From Mucilaginibacter empetricola (GTDB lineage: Bacteria; Bacteroidota; Bacteroidia; Sphingobacteriales; Sphingobacteriaceae): a DNA stretch of 64,000 bases. The translations under genes were made by a program, and so were the position numbers. This document shows positions 36,131-45,156 of the stretch, one piece after another (the stretch's first letter is position 1; each line of letters begins with the position of its first letter). Under the pieces are notes generated by a model that saw nothing but the letters and a program-made list of their open reading frames with translations, was not told where the DNA came from and did not search any database. The stretch lies in NCBI RefSeq assembly GCF_024808665.1, contig NZ_JANUBZ010000004.1, positions 186,001 to 250,000 on the forward strand, read 5' to 3'.

Positions 36131-38608
36131 ATGCTATTGATGAAAATAGATATGAGATCACTTTTATTAAAGACACTCCCTATATTACTGCTCATCGGCA
36201 TTCGCGGCTTATCGATCGCGCAAAGTCCTAAACCTGCAAACGGGGTTAATGGAACGCTGACCGACGACGCGGGAAAGCCAATGGAATATGCAACAATAAG
36301 CCTGGTTAAATTGCCCGATTCAATCGTAGTAAAAGGTACGCTCACTAATGAAGCAGGGATTTACAATCTTGGCATTACTGCTTCGGGAAATTACCTTGTT
36401 AAAGCAACTTCCGTGGGATATGCGCAGGCTGTAAGCTTGCCATTTACCATAAGCGACCCGCAGTCAGGTTTTTCTATACCTGTTATAACTATGCATTCTG
36501 CAGGCAATTCTTTAAATACAGTTGTAATTACGGCATCAAAACCGTTGATCGAGCATAAAACAGACATGACTGTGATGAATATTGCCAACAGCGTATTGGC
36601 TACCGGCAATAACGCGCTCGAGATACTGGCCAGGGCGCCGGGTGTTACACTTGATCAGGATGACAATATCAGACTGAGAGGCAAAAAAGGGGTGACTGTA
36701 ATGATCAATGGTAAACTTACTTATTTATCATCTGCACAACTAGCAACCTTGCTTAAATCAACCGATGGTACAACCATACAATCGATCGAGATCATTACCA
36801 ATCCGTCTGCAAAATATGATGCATCCGGGAGCTCGGGTATTATCAATATCAGGCTTAAAAAAAGCAATCAATCCGGCACGAATGGTAGTTTTATCACGGG
36901 GGTAGGCTATGGCAATTCCTGGAAGGATAATCAAACTTTATCGCTCAATCACAAGGATGGCGATCTGAATGTTTATGGCAGCTTTAGCCATTACGATGGC
37001 AAATATGATCATCATCTGCTGATCAATAGGACAGTCGCAGATTCATTGGGTGGTAAAACCTATTTCAACCAGGTTTCGTCATCACCCGCCACTATTCACA
37101 ATAACAGTTACCGCGTTGGCGCAGATTACGATATCACCAGCACTAACACAGCAGGATTTATGGTGAATGGCTATTTTGATAAAGTGTATGAAGATGATGC
37201 GAGCCTTACAAACATTGGCTCCTCGCCGGGCGAACTAGATTCTTATCTGAATACATTATCGCGGATCAATAACAGCTATGATAATTTTGCCGTAAATCTG
37301 AACGACAGGCTGAAGCTCGACACGCTGGGCCAGTCGCTGGCAGTAGATCTTGATTATTCCCGCTTTAATAATGGCCAGGATGCGTATCATCATACCTACT
37401 ATTATGAGGCCGAGGGCAGCACCATGATTCCGCCCGCATTCTTGCTCCAGCAATCGCCATCAGTTATTATTATACACACCGCAAAGGCAGATTATACACT
37501 TCCGCTCAATAAAACTTTAAAATTCGAAACCGGTGTAAAATACAGCGATGTTAAAACAGATAATAACCTGGCTGCCCAGCAGCAAGTGAATGGCAGCTAT
37601 CTGAATGATAGTACCCTGACCAACCATTTTATTTATACCGAAAAGATTGGCGCCGGCTATGTTAACCTAAGCAAAAGTTTTAAAAATACAAGTGTAGAGA
37701 TAGGGCTGCGTGGCGAATACACTTCATCAACCGGCGACCTGGTTACTGATAATGATGTGGTTAAACGTCATTACTTCGACCTTTTCCCGAGCCTTTTTGT
37801 CAATCATACTTTAAACGATAAAAACGAGGTCGGTTTCTCCTTTAGCCGCCGTATTGACCGGCCGGATTATGACGACTTAAATCCGTTTGTATACTACCTG
37901 GATCAGTATACCTATTCAAAGGGGAACCCATTCCTAAACCCTCAATATACCAATAGCTTCGAGCTTAGCTATACTTATAACAAAACCATAAATGCAAGTT
38001 TCAGCTATAGCCATACAAGCGACTTGATGACCACTGTGTTGCTAACCGACCCGTTGAGTGAGGCAACCTATCAAACCAAGATCAACCTGCAGGCAGAAAA
38101 TGCTTATACGATTAATGTTAACGCGCCATTTACCTTAACCGATTGGTGGAATATTAATGTTGACGCGAATGGCTTTTATACGGGCTTTAAATCAGATACG
38201 CTGCTTGGCGCAAGTTACAACAAGGGTAAAATAGCTTACCAGGCCAAATTGATGCAGACTTTTCAGCTGGCTAAAGGTTATAAGGCGGAATTGATCAGCA
38301 GCTATTTCTCATCGCTGTATGATGGTATTTACTTAGTCAGTTCCAACTATTCAACTGATGCCGGGGTAAGCCATTCCTTTGCAGGCAACAGGGCTAATAT
38401 CAAGTTAGCGATGAGCGATGTTTTTAACACCCTTAAAGATCATTTTGTTACCGACTACCAGGTAAATGACATAGCCGTAAGCCAAAAGCGCGAAACCAGG
38501 ATAACGCGGTTAACCTTCACTTATAACTTTGGTAACAGCAAAATAAAACCACATGAACATACAACCGGGGCAGATGATCTTTCGGGGAGGGTAAAAGGTA
38601 ATAATTGA
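36131..38608 (+). CDS. TonB-type outer-membrane beta-barrel receptor
   Basis: 825 aa; the alternative start MRSLLLKTLPILLL at 36152 gives a cleaner signal peptide ending SIAQ. Carboxypeptidase-like domain (about 35-120: GTLTDDAGKPMEYATISLVK), plug (about 135-235: VTVMINGKLTYLSSAQLATL, SIEIITNPSAKYDASGSSG), then an OMP_b-brl_3-type barrel (FSFSRRIDRPDYDDLNPF, SKGNPFLNPQYTNSFELSY, FTYNFGNS). Clear paralogue of the receptor at 4589. Import or signalling for an unknown ligand. Between a hydrolase and a sensor kinase in one direction. Confidence 0.9.
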   Translation: MLLMKIDMRSLLLKTLPILLLIGIRGLSIAQSPKPANGVNGTLTDDAGKPMEYATISLVKLPDSIVVKGTLTNEAGIYNLGITASGNYLVKATSVGYAQAVSLPFTISDPQSGFSIPVITMHSAGNSLNTVVITASKPLIEHKTDMTVMNIANSVLATGNNALEILARAPGVTLDQDDNIRLRGKKGVTVMINGKLTYLSSAQLATLLKSTDGTTIQSIEIITNPSAKYDASGSSGIINIRLKKSNQSGTNGSFITGVGYGNSWKDNQTLSLNHKDGDLNVYGSFSHYDGKYDHHLLINRTVADSLGGKTYFNQVSSSPATIHNNSYRVGADYDITSTNTAGFMVNGYFDKVYEDDASLTNIGSSPGELDSYLNTLSRINNSYDNFAVNLNDRLKLDTLGQSLAVDLDYSRFNNGQDAYHHTYYYEAEGSTMIPPAFLLQQSPSVIIIHTAKADYTLPLNKTLKFETGVKYSDVKTDNNLAAQQQVNGSYLNDSTLTNHFIYTEKIGAGYVNLSKSFKNTSVEIGLRGEYTSSTGDLVTDNDVVKRHYFDLFPSLFVNHTLNDKNEVGFSFSRRIDRPDYDDLNPFVYYLDQYTYSKGNPFLNPQYTNSFELSYTYNKTINASFSYSHTSDLMTTVLLTDPLSEATYQTKINLQAENAYTINVNAPFTLTDWWNINVDANGFYTGFKSDTLLGASYNKGKIAYQAKLMQTFQLAKGYKAELISSYFSSLYDGIYLVSSNYSTDAGVSHSFAGNRANIKLAMSDVFNTLKDHFVTDYQVNDIAVSQKRETRITRLTFTYNFGNSKIKPHEHTTGADDLSGRVKGNN

Positions 38609-38702
38609 ACGCTAACGAAAACTTACTAAAAATAAAAACAACAGATTTTCAGATAAATACAGTAAGTTTATGTGACACATTTTTTTACCCAAGCCGGTAG
38701 CC

Positions 38703-41168
38703 ATGCGCATAAAAATGATACTATTTGTCATGTTTTTTTTAAACGGCATCCCGTATATCCATGCGCAAAAAACTCCTGGTTATCCTGCCAGCGAAATGAA
38801 GCCGTCTTTTCAGCGGCTATTGTTGGATCTGAGCACCACATATTTTACCGTTGTTAAAGAAAACCAGGTAGACCTCGACAGCAGTTTAATCCATGTTAGC
38901 CATAGCCTATCGCTTAGCCGGTTGCCGGTAGTTGCCGATGGAATAGATGATAAAGAAGTGCTAAATAATGCACAATGGGTAGACCAAAGAAACCCCTGGA
39001 TAGGGCAACAGCAGTTACATGCTGCCACTGGTCAAAAGCATGCTGAGCTTTTGACCCTGCTTGGTGCCTATTTCGCATTTGAACCCTTAAATGACAGCTC
39101 CGCGATCAAAAAAAGCGCCTACTTTTTGAACCAGGGAATAAAAGAAAGCGGCAAGCTGAATAACGCGCCGCTAAAGTTGGCCGGTGAGCGGTTATTAGGC
39201 AAACTCAGTTTAAAAAATTACGATTTTGTGAAAGCCGATAAGTTGTTTGACGAGGTAAAGAACGGCTACCTAAATGCAGGAGACCAGTTAGAAGCTGCTA
39301 CAACCTGTTCATGGTGGGGATTGTATGCGCCGGTAACACCTGCCAGTTCGCCACCAAGGATCAAGCACATCGAGATGGCCTTAGATCTATATAAATCAAT
39401 TGATGACAAAGAGAGCCAGGTAAACGCGTTGATCAACGACAGCTACATACACGTACTGTTATTTGATTTCGCGGACGCGGAAAAGTTAGAAAAACAAGCA
39501 TTGGACCTTGCACAACAGACCGGGTTTCCATACACCCATTATATCACCGGGGCATTGTTGGCGATCACTACGTTCCAGGGGAAATTTGGAGAGCCGCTGA
39601 ACTATGGTATAGAAAGCGCGAAACAGGCAGAAATGCTAAGAGACAGTATAGGGTTGCCCCATTTTTATGGCTCTGTAGGGCAGATTTATAGTAAGGAAAA
39701 TGATGATACAAAAGTTCCAGTCATTTGGTATACAAAAGCAATTAATTGTTTCTTAAGTCAACATGAAAGCTGTTATTTTGTTTTAAATGATATAGTTAAT
39801 AACCTGGTGGATTGCGGACGTAAAGGTGACGCATTACAAATGATCAACAGGGTTGTTAGCCGGGTACCTCCAAAAACCGATAAAGATAAGATAGAATACG
39901 ACCTGGCCATGGAAAGCTATTATATTTCTAATAAAAGTTGGGCCGTTGCGCTAAGATCTATTAATAACGCTGACAGCATTGCGAAATATTTGGAAAAACA
40001 CGGAGGCTACTTTGGAAAAAAATTTCTGATCGGAGATTTTGCAAGCTTTTATTACAAAATAGGGAACTATAAAAAGGCAAAGATATATTATAAGCAATAT
40101 CTTAATACTCCCAGTGTGCACGGAAAAATCCTATACAATGAAATGATAGCCTGGCATGTGCTTATTGAAATAGATTCGACTGAAGGTAATAAGGATGCTG
40201 AATTAAAGGATTATGCTAAATATATGGATCTTGTAAATCAGAATTACATAATATCTAAAACCAGGCAAGCTGAAGAACTACAGGTCAAGTACGCTACCGC
40301 GGACAGGATAAACCAGATAAAAGTACTTGATCAAAAAGCCAAGCTTGAACAGGAGAACCTTAAACAGGCGAACCGGGTTAAGGATATTACCATTGGCGGG
40401 ATCATACTATTGGTTATTATAGCAGTGTTACTTTACCGGCAAACCCGGATGAAACAAAAAACCAATAACATCATCAACCGGAAAAATGAGCTGATGCAGC
40501 AATTGCTGGAAGATAAGGAATTGCTTTTGGAAGAAAAAGAGTGGCTTGTTAAAGAGATACACCACCGTGTAAAAAATAACCTGCATACCATTATCTGCCT
40601 TTTGGAATCTCAGGCGCTTTACTTAGATAACGATGCTCTGAAAGCTATTGAAACCAGTCGTCACCGGATATACGCCATGTCACTCATCCATCAAAAATTG
40701 TATCAGTCGGATGATATAAAAGTGATTGATATTAAGCTTTACCTAATAGAGTTTGTGCAATATCTAACGGAAGGGTTTGGTTCCCCCGAAAACATTCGGG
40801 TTACCCTTCATGCTGAACATATCAATTTAGGGGCAGCCCAGGCAATACCCATAGGCCTTATTATCAACGAAGCGGTAAATAATTCTTTTAAATATGCATT
40901 CCCAAATCAAAGGGAAGGGAAAATAGAGATAACATTGCAAAAAAACGGGGATGAAATTTACTTATCGGTTATAGACGATGGTGTGGGGTTTAAACATGAT
41001 ACCGACCTGCAAGCGGATTCGCTTGGGCTGGAACTCATTAAGGGGTTAACACTTGACCTTAAAGGAAATTTAGACTTTAATACAAATAACGGTACCAAAA
41101 TCCTTATCAGGTTTGCAATTGATCTTGTAAGTATGCCTTTAGAAGCAGAATATGATGGTATAGCTTGA
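38703..41168 (+). CDS. Sensor histidine kinase, HisKA_2 type (paralogue of 9584)
   Basis: 821 aa. Same architecture as the kinase at 9584: signal peptide (MILFVMFFLNGIPYIHAQ), conserved opening (MKPSFQRLLLDLSTTYFTVV), long TPR-like periplasmic region, transmembrane helix at about 566-586 (ITIGGIILLVIIAVLLY), coiled coil, HisKA_2 with EIHHRVKNNLHTI (His620/621), and HATPase_c (NEAVNNSFKYAF, DDGVGF). A short extra repeat LLEDKELLLEEKEWLVKE lies in the coiled coil. The two kinases probably arose by duplication between islands and may share an output regulator. Confidence 0.9.
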   Translation: MRIKMILFVMFFLNGIPYIHAQKTPGYPASEMKPSFQRLLLDLSTTYFTVVKENQVDLDSSLIHVSHSLSLSRLPVVADGIDDKEVLNNAQWVDQRNPWIGQQQLHAATGQKHAELLTLLGAYFAFEPLNDSSAIKKSAYFLNQGIKESGKLNNAPLKLAGERLLGKLSLKNYDFVKADKLFDEVKNGYLNAGDQLEAATTCSWWGLYAPVTPASSPPRIKHIEMALDLYKSIDDKESQVNALINDSYIHVLLFDFADAEKLEKQALDLAQQTGFPYTHYITGALLAITTFQGKFGEPLNYGIESAKQAEMLRDSIGLPHFYGSVGQIYSKENDDTKVPVIWYTKAINCFLSQHESCYFVLNDIVNNLVDCGRKGDALQMINRVVSRVPPKTDKDKIEYDLAMESYYISNKSWAVALRSINNADSIAKYLEKHGGYFGKKFLIGDFASFYYKIGNYKKAKIYYKQYLNTPSVHGKILYNEMIAWHVLIEIDSTEGNKDAELKDYAKYMDLVNQNYIISKTRQAEELQVKYATADRINQIKVLDQKAKLEQENLKQANRVKDITIGGIILLVIIAVLLYRQTRMKQKTNNIINRKNELMQQLLEDKELLLEEKEWLVKEIHHRVKNNLHTIICLLESQALYLDNDALKAIETSRHRIYAMSLIHQKLYQSDDIKVIDIKLYLIEFVQYLTEGFGSPENIRVTLHAEHINLGAAQAIPIGLIINEAVNNSFKYAFPNQREGKIEITLQKNGDEIYLSVIDDGVGFKHDTDLQADSLGLELIKGLTLDLKGNLDFNTNNGTKILIRFAIDLVSMPLEAEYDGIA

Positions 41169-41173
41169 TAAAA

Positions 41174-41806
41174 TCAACGGGTAAATATCAACCGGTTTGC
41201 CAGATCAATCTCGGGCTGTGTGATGGTATGCGGCCGGCCCTTATACGCTTCTACTGTAACAATAGCATCCATCACTTTTAAAACATCGGCGCTTTCCAGC
41301 ACACGCTGTAAAGGTACATGCGGGTCGGGGTCGCCGGTAGTAATAAGAACGGGCGTGGCGTCAAAAAATCCTTTATAATTACCGGAGTTTATCTGCTGCC
41401 CGATCAATCCGCCGGTAAATGCAACTGCACCGCCATAATGCCTTGCATTGCGTGCTATAAACTCCAGTGTAAGGCAGGCACCTTGCGAAAATCCGGCAAA
41501 GTATATTTTTTCTGCCGGTATACTTGCTGCAATAATGTCTTTAACAATGTCACTAATTATTTCCAAAGCAGAATCAAGGGCGGCCAGGTTGTCTGCAATC
41601 GGCGCCATAAAACTATAGGGGTACCAGCTTTGATGGATTGCCTGCGGGGCAATGATCGACATGTCTTTCATGTTAAATTTACCAGTCAGCGATAGAATGT
41701 TGCCTGAGGTACCACCTCTGCCATGAAGCATAACCAGTGCCCCTTTGGCATTAGCCAAAGGCGTACCGGCTGTTATTATATTTTTTTGATGGGTGTACAT
41801 AGTCAA
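41174..41806 (-). CDS. MhqD-like carboxylesterase (alpha/beta hydrolase)
   Basis: 210 aa. Phospholipase/carboxylesterase fold: MLHGRGGTSGNILSL, nucleophile elbow AGFSQGACLTLEF, acid in LITTGDPDPHVPL and histidine in YKGRPHTI. In Bacillus the mhq operon pairs a hydrolase (MhqD) with a ring-cleaving dioxygenase (MhqO) against quinone stress; the same pair appears here with a 4-bp overlap of start and stop. Predicted cytosolic hydrolase for ring-cleavage products or quinone adducts. Third gene of a minus-strand operon that begins at 44318. Confidence 0.85.
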   Translation of the reverse strand: MTMYTHQKNIITAGTPLANAKGALVMLHGRGGTSGNILSLTGKFNMKDMSIIAPQAIHQSWYPYSFMAPIADNLAALDSALEIISDIVKDIIAASIPAEKIYFAGFSQGACLTLEFIARNARHYGGAVAFTGGLIGQQINSGNYKGFFDATPVLITTGDPDPHVPLQRVLESADVLKVMDAIVTVEAYKGRPHTITQPEIDLANRLIFTR

Positions 41807-42738
41807 TACAATTGAGGCAGCGCGCGTTCAATTTCACTGCGACGGCTTTCATATTGCGGAGGCAGCATAAGGTGGGTGCCCAGTTCATCTGCCGGTTCGT
41901 CAACGGCAAAGCCGGGATTATCGGTAGCTATCTCAAACAGTACACCACCCGGTTCGCGGAAATAAAGTGAATAAAAATAGTTTCGGTCTATCTTGTCTGT
42001 GATGTGGATGCCCATGCCTGCAATTATATCGCGATACTCCATCAGCGTTTTTTCATTGCTTACGCGAAAAGCCACATGATGCACTGAACCGCCAGCTATT
42101 TGACCCGCGATTTCGCCTGCGACTTCAACCAGGTCTACGATATTCGCATTTGCAACAGAATCCGTAATAAACCGGTAACGGTTAACACTTTGCGCTAACA
42201 ATTTGAAACCCAATACCTCAGTTAGAATTCTTGCGGTCGGTTCCATTTTGTTGGTAGTGATGGTGATTTGATGAAAACCTTTGATAGTATTTTCAACCTT
42301 TATCTCTGTTGTTTCCCAGGGCAAACGGGTATCTTCATTTTTTGCTACGGTGAGTTCAAACTTTAAACCATCGGGGTCAAGAAAGGTAAGATATTGCTCG
42401 CCAAACTTTTCAGCAATTTTGTTATGGATGATATTATGATCTTCCAGTCGCTTCAACCAGAACTCAAAACTGCCTTGCGGAACCGAATAGCCAATTTCGG
42501 TAACCTGCCTTGCGCCACGGCGGCCGGTAGTTATTCCTTCCCAAGGAAAGAAGGTCAATATGGTGCCTGGCGAACCAGTTTGATCGCCATAATACAAGTG
42601 ATAAGTTTTCGGGTCATCAAAGTTTACGGTCTTTTTTACCAGGTGCAAACCCAGTGTATGGGTATAAAAGTTTACATTCCGTTTTGCACTCCCGGAAATA
42701 GCGGTGACATGATGAATGCCTTTTATTTTATTTTCCAT
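41803..42738 (-). CDS. Ring-cleaving dioxygenase, MhqO-like (VOC fold)
   Basis: 311 aa with two vicinal-oxygen-chelate halves. First half KGIHHVTAISGSAKRNVNFY, FDDPKTYHLYYGDQTGSPGT; second half KGFHQITITTNKMEPTARIL, GSVHHVAFRVSN and YFREPGGVLFEIATD with the metal-binding His/Glu pattern. These match ring-cleaving dioxygenases annotated as MhqO, which open catechol- or hydroquinone-like rings with Fe(II) or Mn(II). Complete length. Overlaps the esterase gene by four bases, so translation is probably coupled. Confidence 0.92.
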   Translation of the reverse strand: MENKIKGIHHVTAISGSAKRNVNFYTHTLGLHLVKKTVNFDDPKTYHLYYGDQTGSPGTILTFFPWEGITTGRRGARQVTEIGYSVPQGSFEFWLKRLEDHNIIHNKIAEKFGEQYLTFLDPDGLKFELTVAKNEDTRLPWETTEIKVENTIKGFHQITITTNKMEPTARILTEVLGFKLLAQSVNRYRFITDSVANANIVDLVEVAGEIAGQIAGGSVHHVAFRVSNEKTLMEYRDIIAGMGIHITDKIDRNYFYSLYFREPGGVLFEIATDNPGFAVDEPADELGTHLMLPPQYESRRSEIERALPQLY

Positions 42739-42779
42739 TGTTATTATTAATATGATCCAATTTACCCGTGTTTATTGCA

Positions 42780-44318
42780 TCAAACATCTGTAGCCAACAG
42801 ATCCGTCGCCAGGTGTTCTCCTATCATTAACGTGGGTGCATGGGTATTCCCGGATGTGATCTTTGGCATAATGGAGGCGTCAGCCACGCGTAAACCTTCG
42901 ATCCCATGCACTTTTAGCTTTGCGTCGACTACATCTGTTTCCTCCCGTCCCATACGGCAGGTGCCTATGGGGTGCCAGTAACTTGCTGTTGCAAGTTTGA
43001 TATAATCAATGATCTCTTTGTCGCTTGATAGTGGAGAAAGTCCAACGATCTTCTGTGTAATTTCTTTAAGGGCCGGCTGTTCTGAAAAATTCAGTGCGAT
43101 GCGGACCGCCTCAACCATTGCCTTTAAATCAGCCGTTTGTGTAAACATATTAGGTTGAATTTCGAGTGGCCCAAACGGCGAATTGGATAGCATTTTGACA
43201 TAACCCCGGCTTTCAGAAAGCATAAGGCATGAAATGATTGAAAAACATTTTTGCGGAATAGGATACTTCTCAGCTACCGCGGGAGTAGTTAGAGGAAATG
43301 GTGGTGCAATGAACATCAGGTCCGAAGAGTAGGTAGCATAACTGCTTTTGGCAAATACTGTTGATATCTGAAGATCTAAACCATCGGTAGCTGAGCCTTT
43401 TTTCAATTCAGCTAAAATTGCGAGATTAGGATGGTCTTGCATATTTTTGCCAACGCCGCGCAGCCCATGTGCTACTTTAATGCCAACAGCAGATAACTCA
43501 TCCGGATCACCAATGCCTGAAAGCATTAAAATTCTGGGACTGTCAAATGAGCCAGCTGAAAGAATTACTTCACTCGCGGCATAGGCACTATCCTGTTGTC
43601 CGTCTTTAATAAATTTCACTCCCATGCATTTGCTGCCTTCCAAAATAAGTTTGGTTACAGCCGAGCCAGTAATAACCGTCAGGTTTGGATTGTGCAGTAC
43701 CGGTAGTAAATAACCGGTATATGCGCTGCTTCTTTTACCGTTTTTTACGTTCCTTACCAATGCTCCGGCGCCATATGGGTTTGGGCCGGACATATCATCA
43801 ACAATAGGTAAACCAAAAGAGGCGGCTGCTCTAATCAACGCGGATGCAATATAATTGGGGTTTTTCACCTTTTCGACATGGATCGGCCCCCCTTGCCCAT
43901 GATAGGCGGTTTCACCACCTTCCCAGTCTTCAACACGTTTAAATAAAGGCAGTACAGACTGATAATCCCAGCTCTCATTCCCCTCGGCAGCCCAGCCGTC
44001 GTAGTCAGCATGGCTTCCCCGGGCCCATATCAGGCCATTAATGCTGCTTGAGCCGCCTAATAATTTGCCCCTCGGCACTGGTATGACGCGATTATTTAAA
44101 AAAGGCTGCGGCGCATAACTATATCGATAGTCGATATTTGTCCCAAAAGACATATACCATTTGTCCGGATCAGTGGTTACATCCGCCATCGGATCGCCAT
44201 CTCCGGCCTCCAATAGTAAAACGGTCGCATTGGTATGATCTAATAGTCGCCTGGCGATAACACAACCTGAGGTACCTGCGCCAATGATAATGTAGTCAAA
44301 CTGTTTATAATTTTTCAT
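42780..44318 (-). CDS. GMC family oxidoreductase (choline dehydrogenase-like)
   Basis: About 512 aa from MKNYKQFDYIIIGAGTSG; the upstream frame to 44360 lacks homology. FAD-binding G-A-G-T-S-G at 11-16, LLLEAGDGD, GMC signatures GKLLGGSSSINGLIWARG and SAGSFDSPRILMLSG, and the C-terminal active-site region ATASYWHPIGTCRMG with the conserved His. A cytosolic flavin-dependent alcohol or aromatic alcohol oxidase. It is the first gene of the operon, 41 bp before the dioxygenase, and the likely initial oxidation step of a detoxification pathway. Confidence 0.92.
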   Translation of the reverse strand: MKNYKQFDYIIIGAGTSGCVIARRLLDHTNATVLLLEAGDGDPMADVTTDPDKWYMSFGTNIDYRYSYAPQPFLNNRVIPVPRGKLLGGSSSINGLIWARGSHADYDGWAAEGNESWDYQSVLPLFKRVEDWEGGETAYHGQGGPIHVEKVKNPNYIASALIRAAASFGLPIVDDMSGPNPYGAGALVRNVKNGKRSSAYTGYLLPVLHNPNLTVITGSAVTKLILEGSKCMGVKFIKDGQQDSAYAASEVILSAGSFDSPRILMLSGIGDPDELSAVGIKVAHGLRGVGKNMQDHPNLAILAELKKGSATDGLDLQISTVFAKSSYATYSSDLMFIAPPFPLTTPAVAEKYPIPQKCFSIISCLMLSESRGYVKMLSNSPFGPLEIQPNMFTQTADLKAMVEAVRIALNFSEQPALKEITQKIVGLSPLSSDKEIIDYIKLATASYWHPIGTCRMGREETDVVDAKLKVHGIEGLRVADASIMPKITSGNTHAPTLMIGEHLATDLLATDV

Positions 44319-44386
44319 AAAATAAATGTTAATATAGATCTGTGAACTTCGTAGTTTCAATAAAAATTAATCGGATGACATAGGCA

Positions 44387-44501
44387 TCTTAAATATTATG
44401 CCAACCGTTTAAATTTCTATATATCAATATGTTATGAAGGTTATTATTGGTTTTGCAGCATCAGCATTTCGCCGATTAGCGTGTAGAAAGCGATATATAA
44501 T
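44387..44501 (-). promoter_or_regulatory. Weaker palindrome/TGGCAT promoter of the GMC-dioxygenase operon
   Basis: TGGCAT (44403-44398), AATAT, TTAAGA (44392-44387) on the minus strand. At the expected distance, centre 63.5 bp from the T, lies a half-conserved site with right half TTTCGC (44467-44472). A better half palindrome GCGATATAT (44490-44498) lies farther upstream. The promoter fits the unit-2 series less well, so membership in the regulon is tentative. Confidence 0.4.
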
Positions 44502-44788
44502 AGCTAAAATCCCGATTTTACTTACTACAATGATAACAGCGGCTTATTTAAACATGCGGCGCAGTTTTCAGCCTCATATGGCTTTTCGATGTTATATTGA
44601 TTACATCTTTGCCCAATCCCTCCAGCATCTATATAAGTATCCCATTGATACCTAATTAAAGGCTGATCTTTTTTGGTGATGTTGATTTAAATGCTAGCCT
44701 TTTTTTGCTCATTGGTTTATTAAAATGAGGCCTTCTAAGATATCTATGAAGTCAATGCACTGTTTTTCCTAACTTTTAAATAAAAACT
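44502..44788. other. Gene-free stretch before the small ORF
   Basis: A 73-codon frame at 44434-44655 has no recognisable features and is rejected. No terminator or repeat of note. Confidence 0.3.
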
Positions 44789-44971
44789 ATGAAAAAAAGG
44801 AAAGCAAAGAGGATCAAACAGGCAAATGACATTCATAATAATCAGGAGGCGTCGGAAGCGATAAATGAATATGAAAAAATGCAAGAACAAAAACTGATCG
44901 ATTTAATCGTTCAAGTTATGGTCAGAATAACGCTTGAAGAATTTTATGGAGACAAAGAGCCACCCATATAA
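44789..44971 (+). CDS. Small basic protein of island right-end module (intact copy D)
   Basis: 60 aa: MKKRKAKRIKQANDIHNNQE then EKMQEQKLIDLIVQVMVRIT and a FYGDKEPPI tail. N-terminal 10 residues are almost all Lys/Arg; the C-terminal half is an amphipathic helix. No family recognised. Three copies exist at the right ends of units 1-3 (7250 frameshifted, 33214 tail only, this one intact), always ~370 bp from an ssrA-like site. Preservation of the reading frame in the youngest-looking copy suggests a function for the element, possibly as a recombination directionality or DNA-binding factor; this is speculation. Confidence 0.7.
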   Translation: MKKRKAKRIKQANDIHNNQEASEAINEYEKMQEQKLIDLIVQVMVRITLEEFYGDKEPPI

Positions 44972-45020
44972 TTATATATTATTGATAATTAATTAGTTAT
45001 GTAAATATAAAAACCTAAAT

Positions 45021-45156
45021 AGCCGCAGGGATTCGAACCCGTATAGCATTGATTATCAGTAATTTAAGAAAGTATTCAAGCAATTGAGACCAAAAGAAAA
45101 CCTCTTAATTAATCGATTTAAATATCTGTAAATCAATTAGTTAAGAGGTTTATTCG
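45021..45156. repeat. Island right-end module D: T-arm-like site and ssrA terminator
   Basis: AGCCGCAGGGATTCGAACCC at 45021-45040 mimics a tRNA/tmRNA T-arm plus acceptor strand. The hairpin AAACCTCTTAATTAATCG (from about 45109) with its near-perfect complement ending AAGAGGTTT at about 45151 has a 23-bp stem with two weak pairs. On the minus strand a T-rich tract follows, so it terminates ssrA. The structure is the template for modules B and C. Confidence 0.75.

Noticed and set aside
44434..44655. 73-codon frame upstream of the small ORF
   Set aside because: No domain pattern; overlaps the presumed GMC operon control region.
3139..45156. Insertion sequence or transposase
   Set aside because: No DDE or other transposase motif was found in any frame of the block; only a recombinase tail at 34376.
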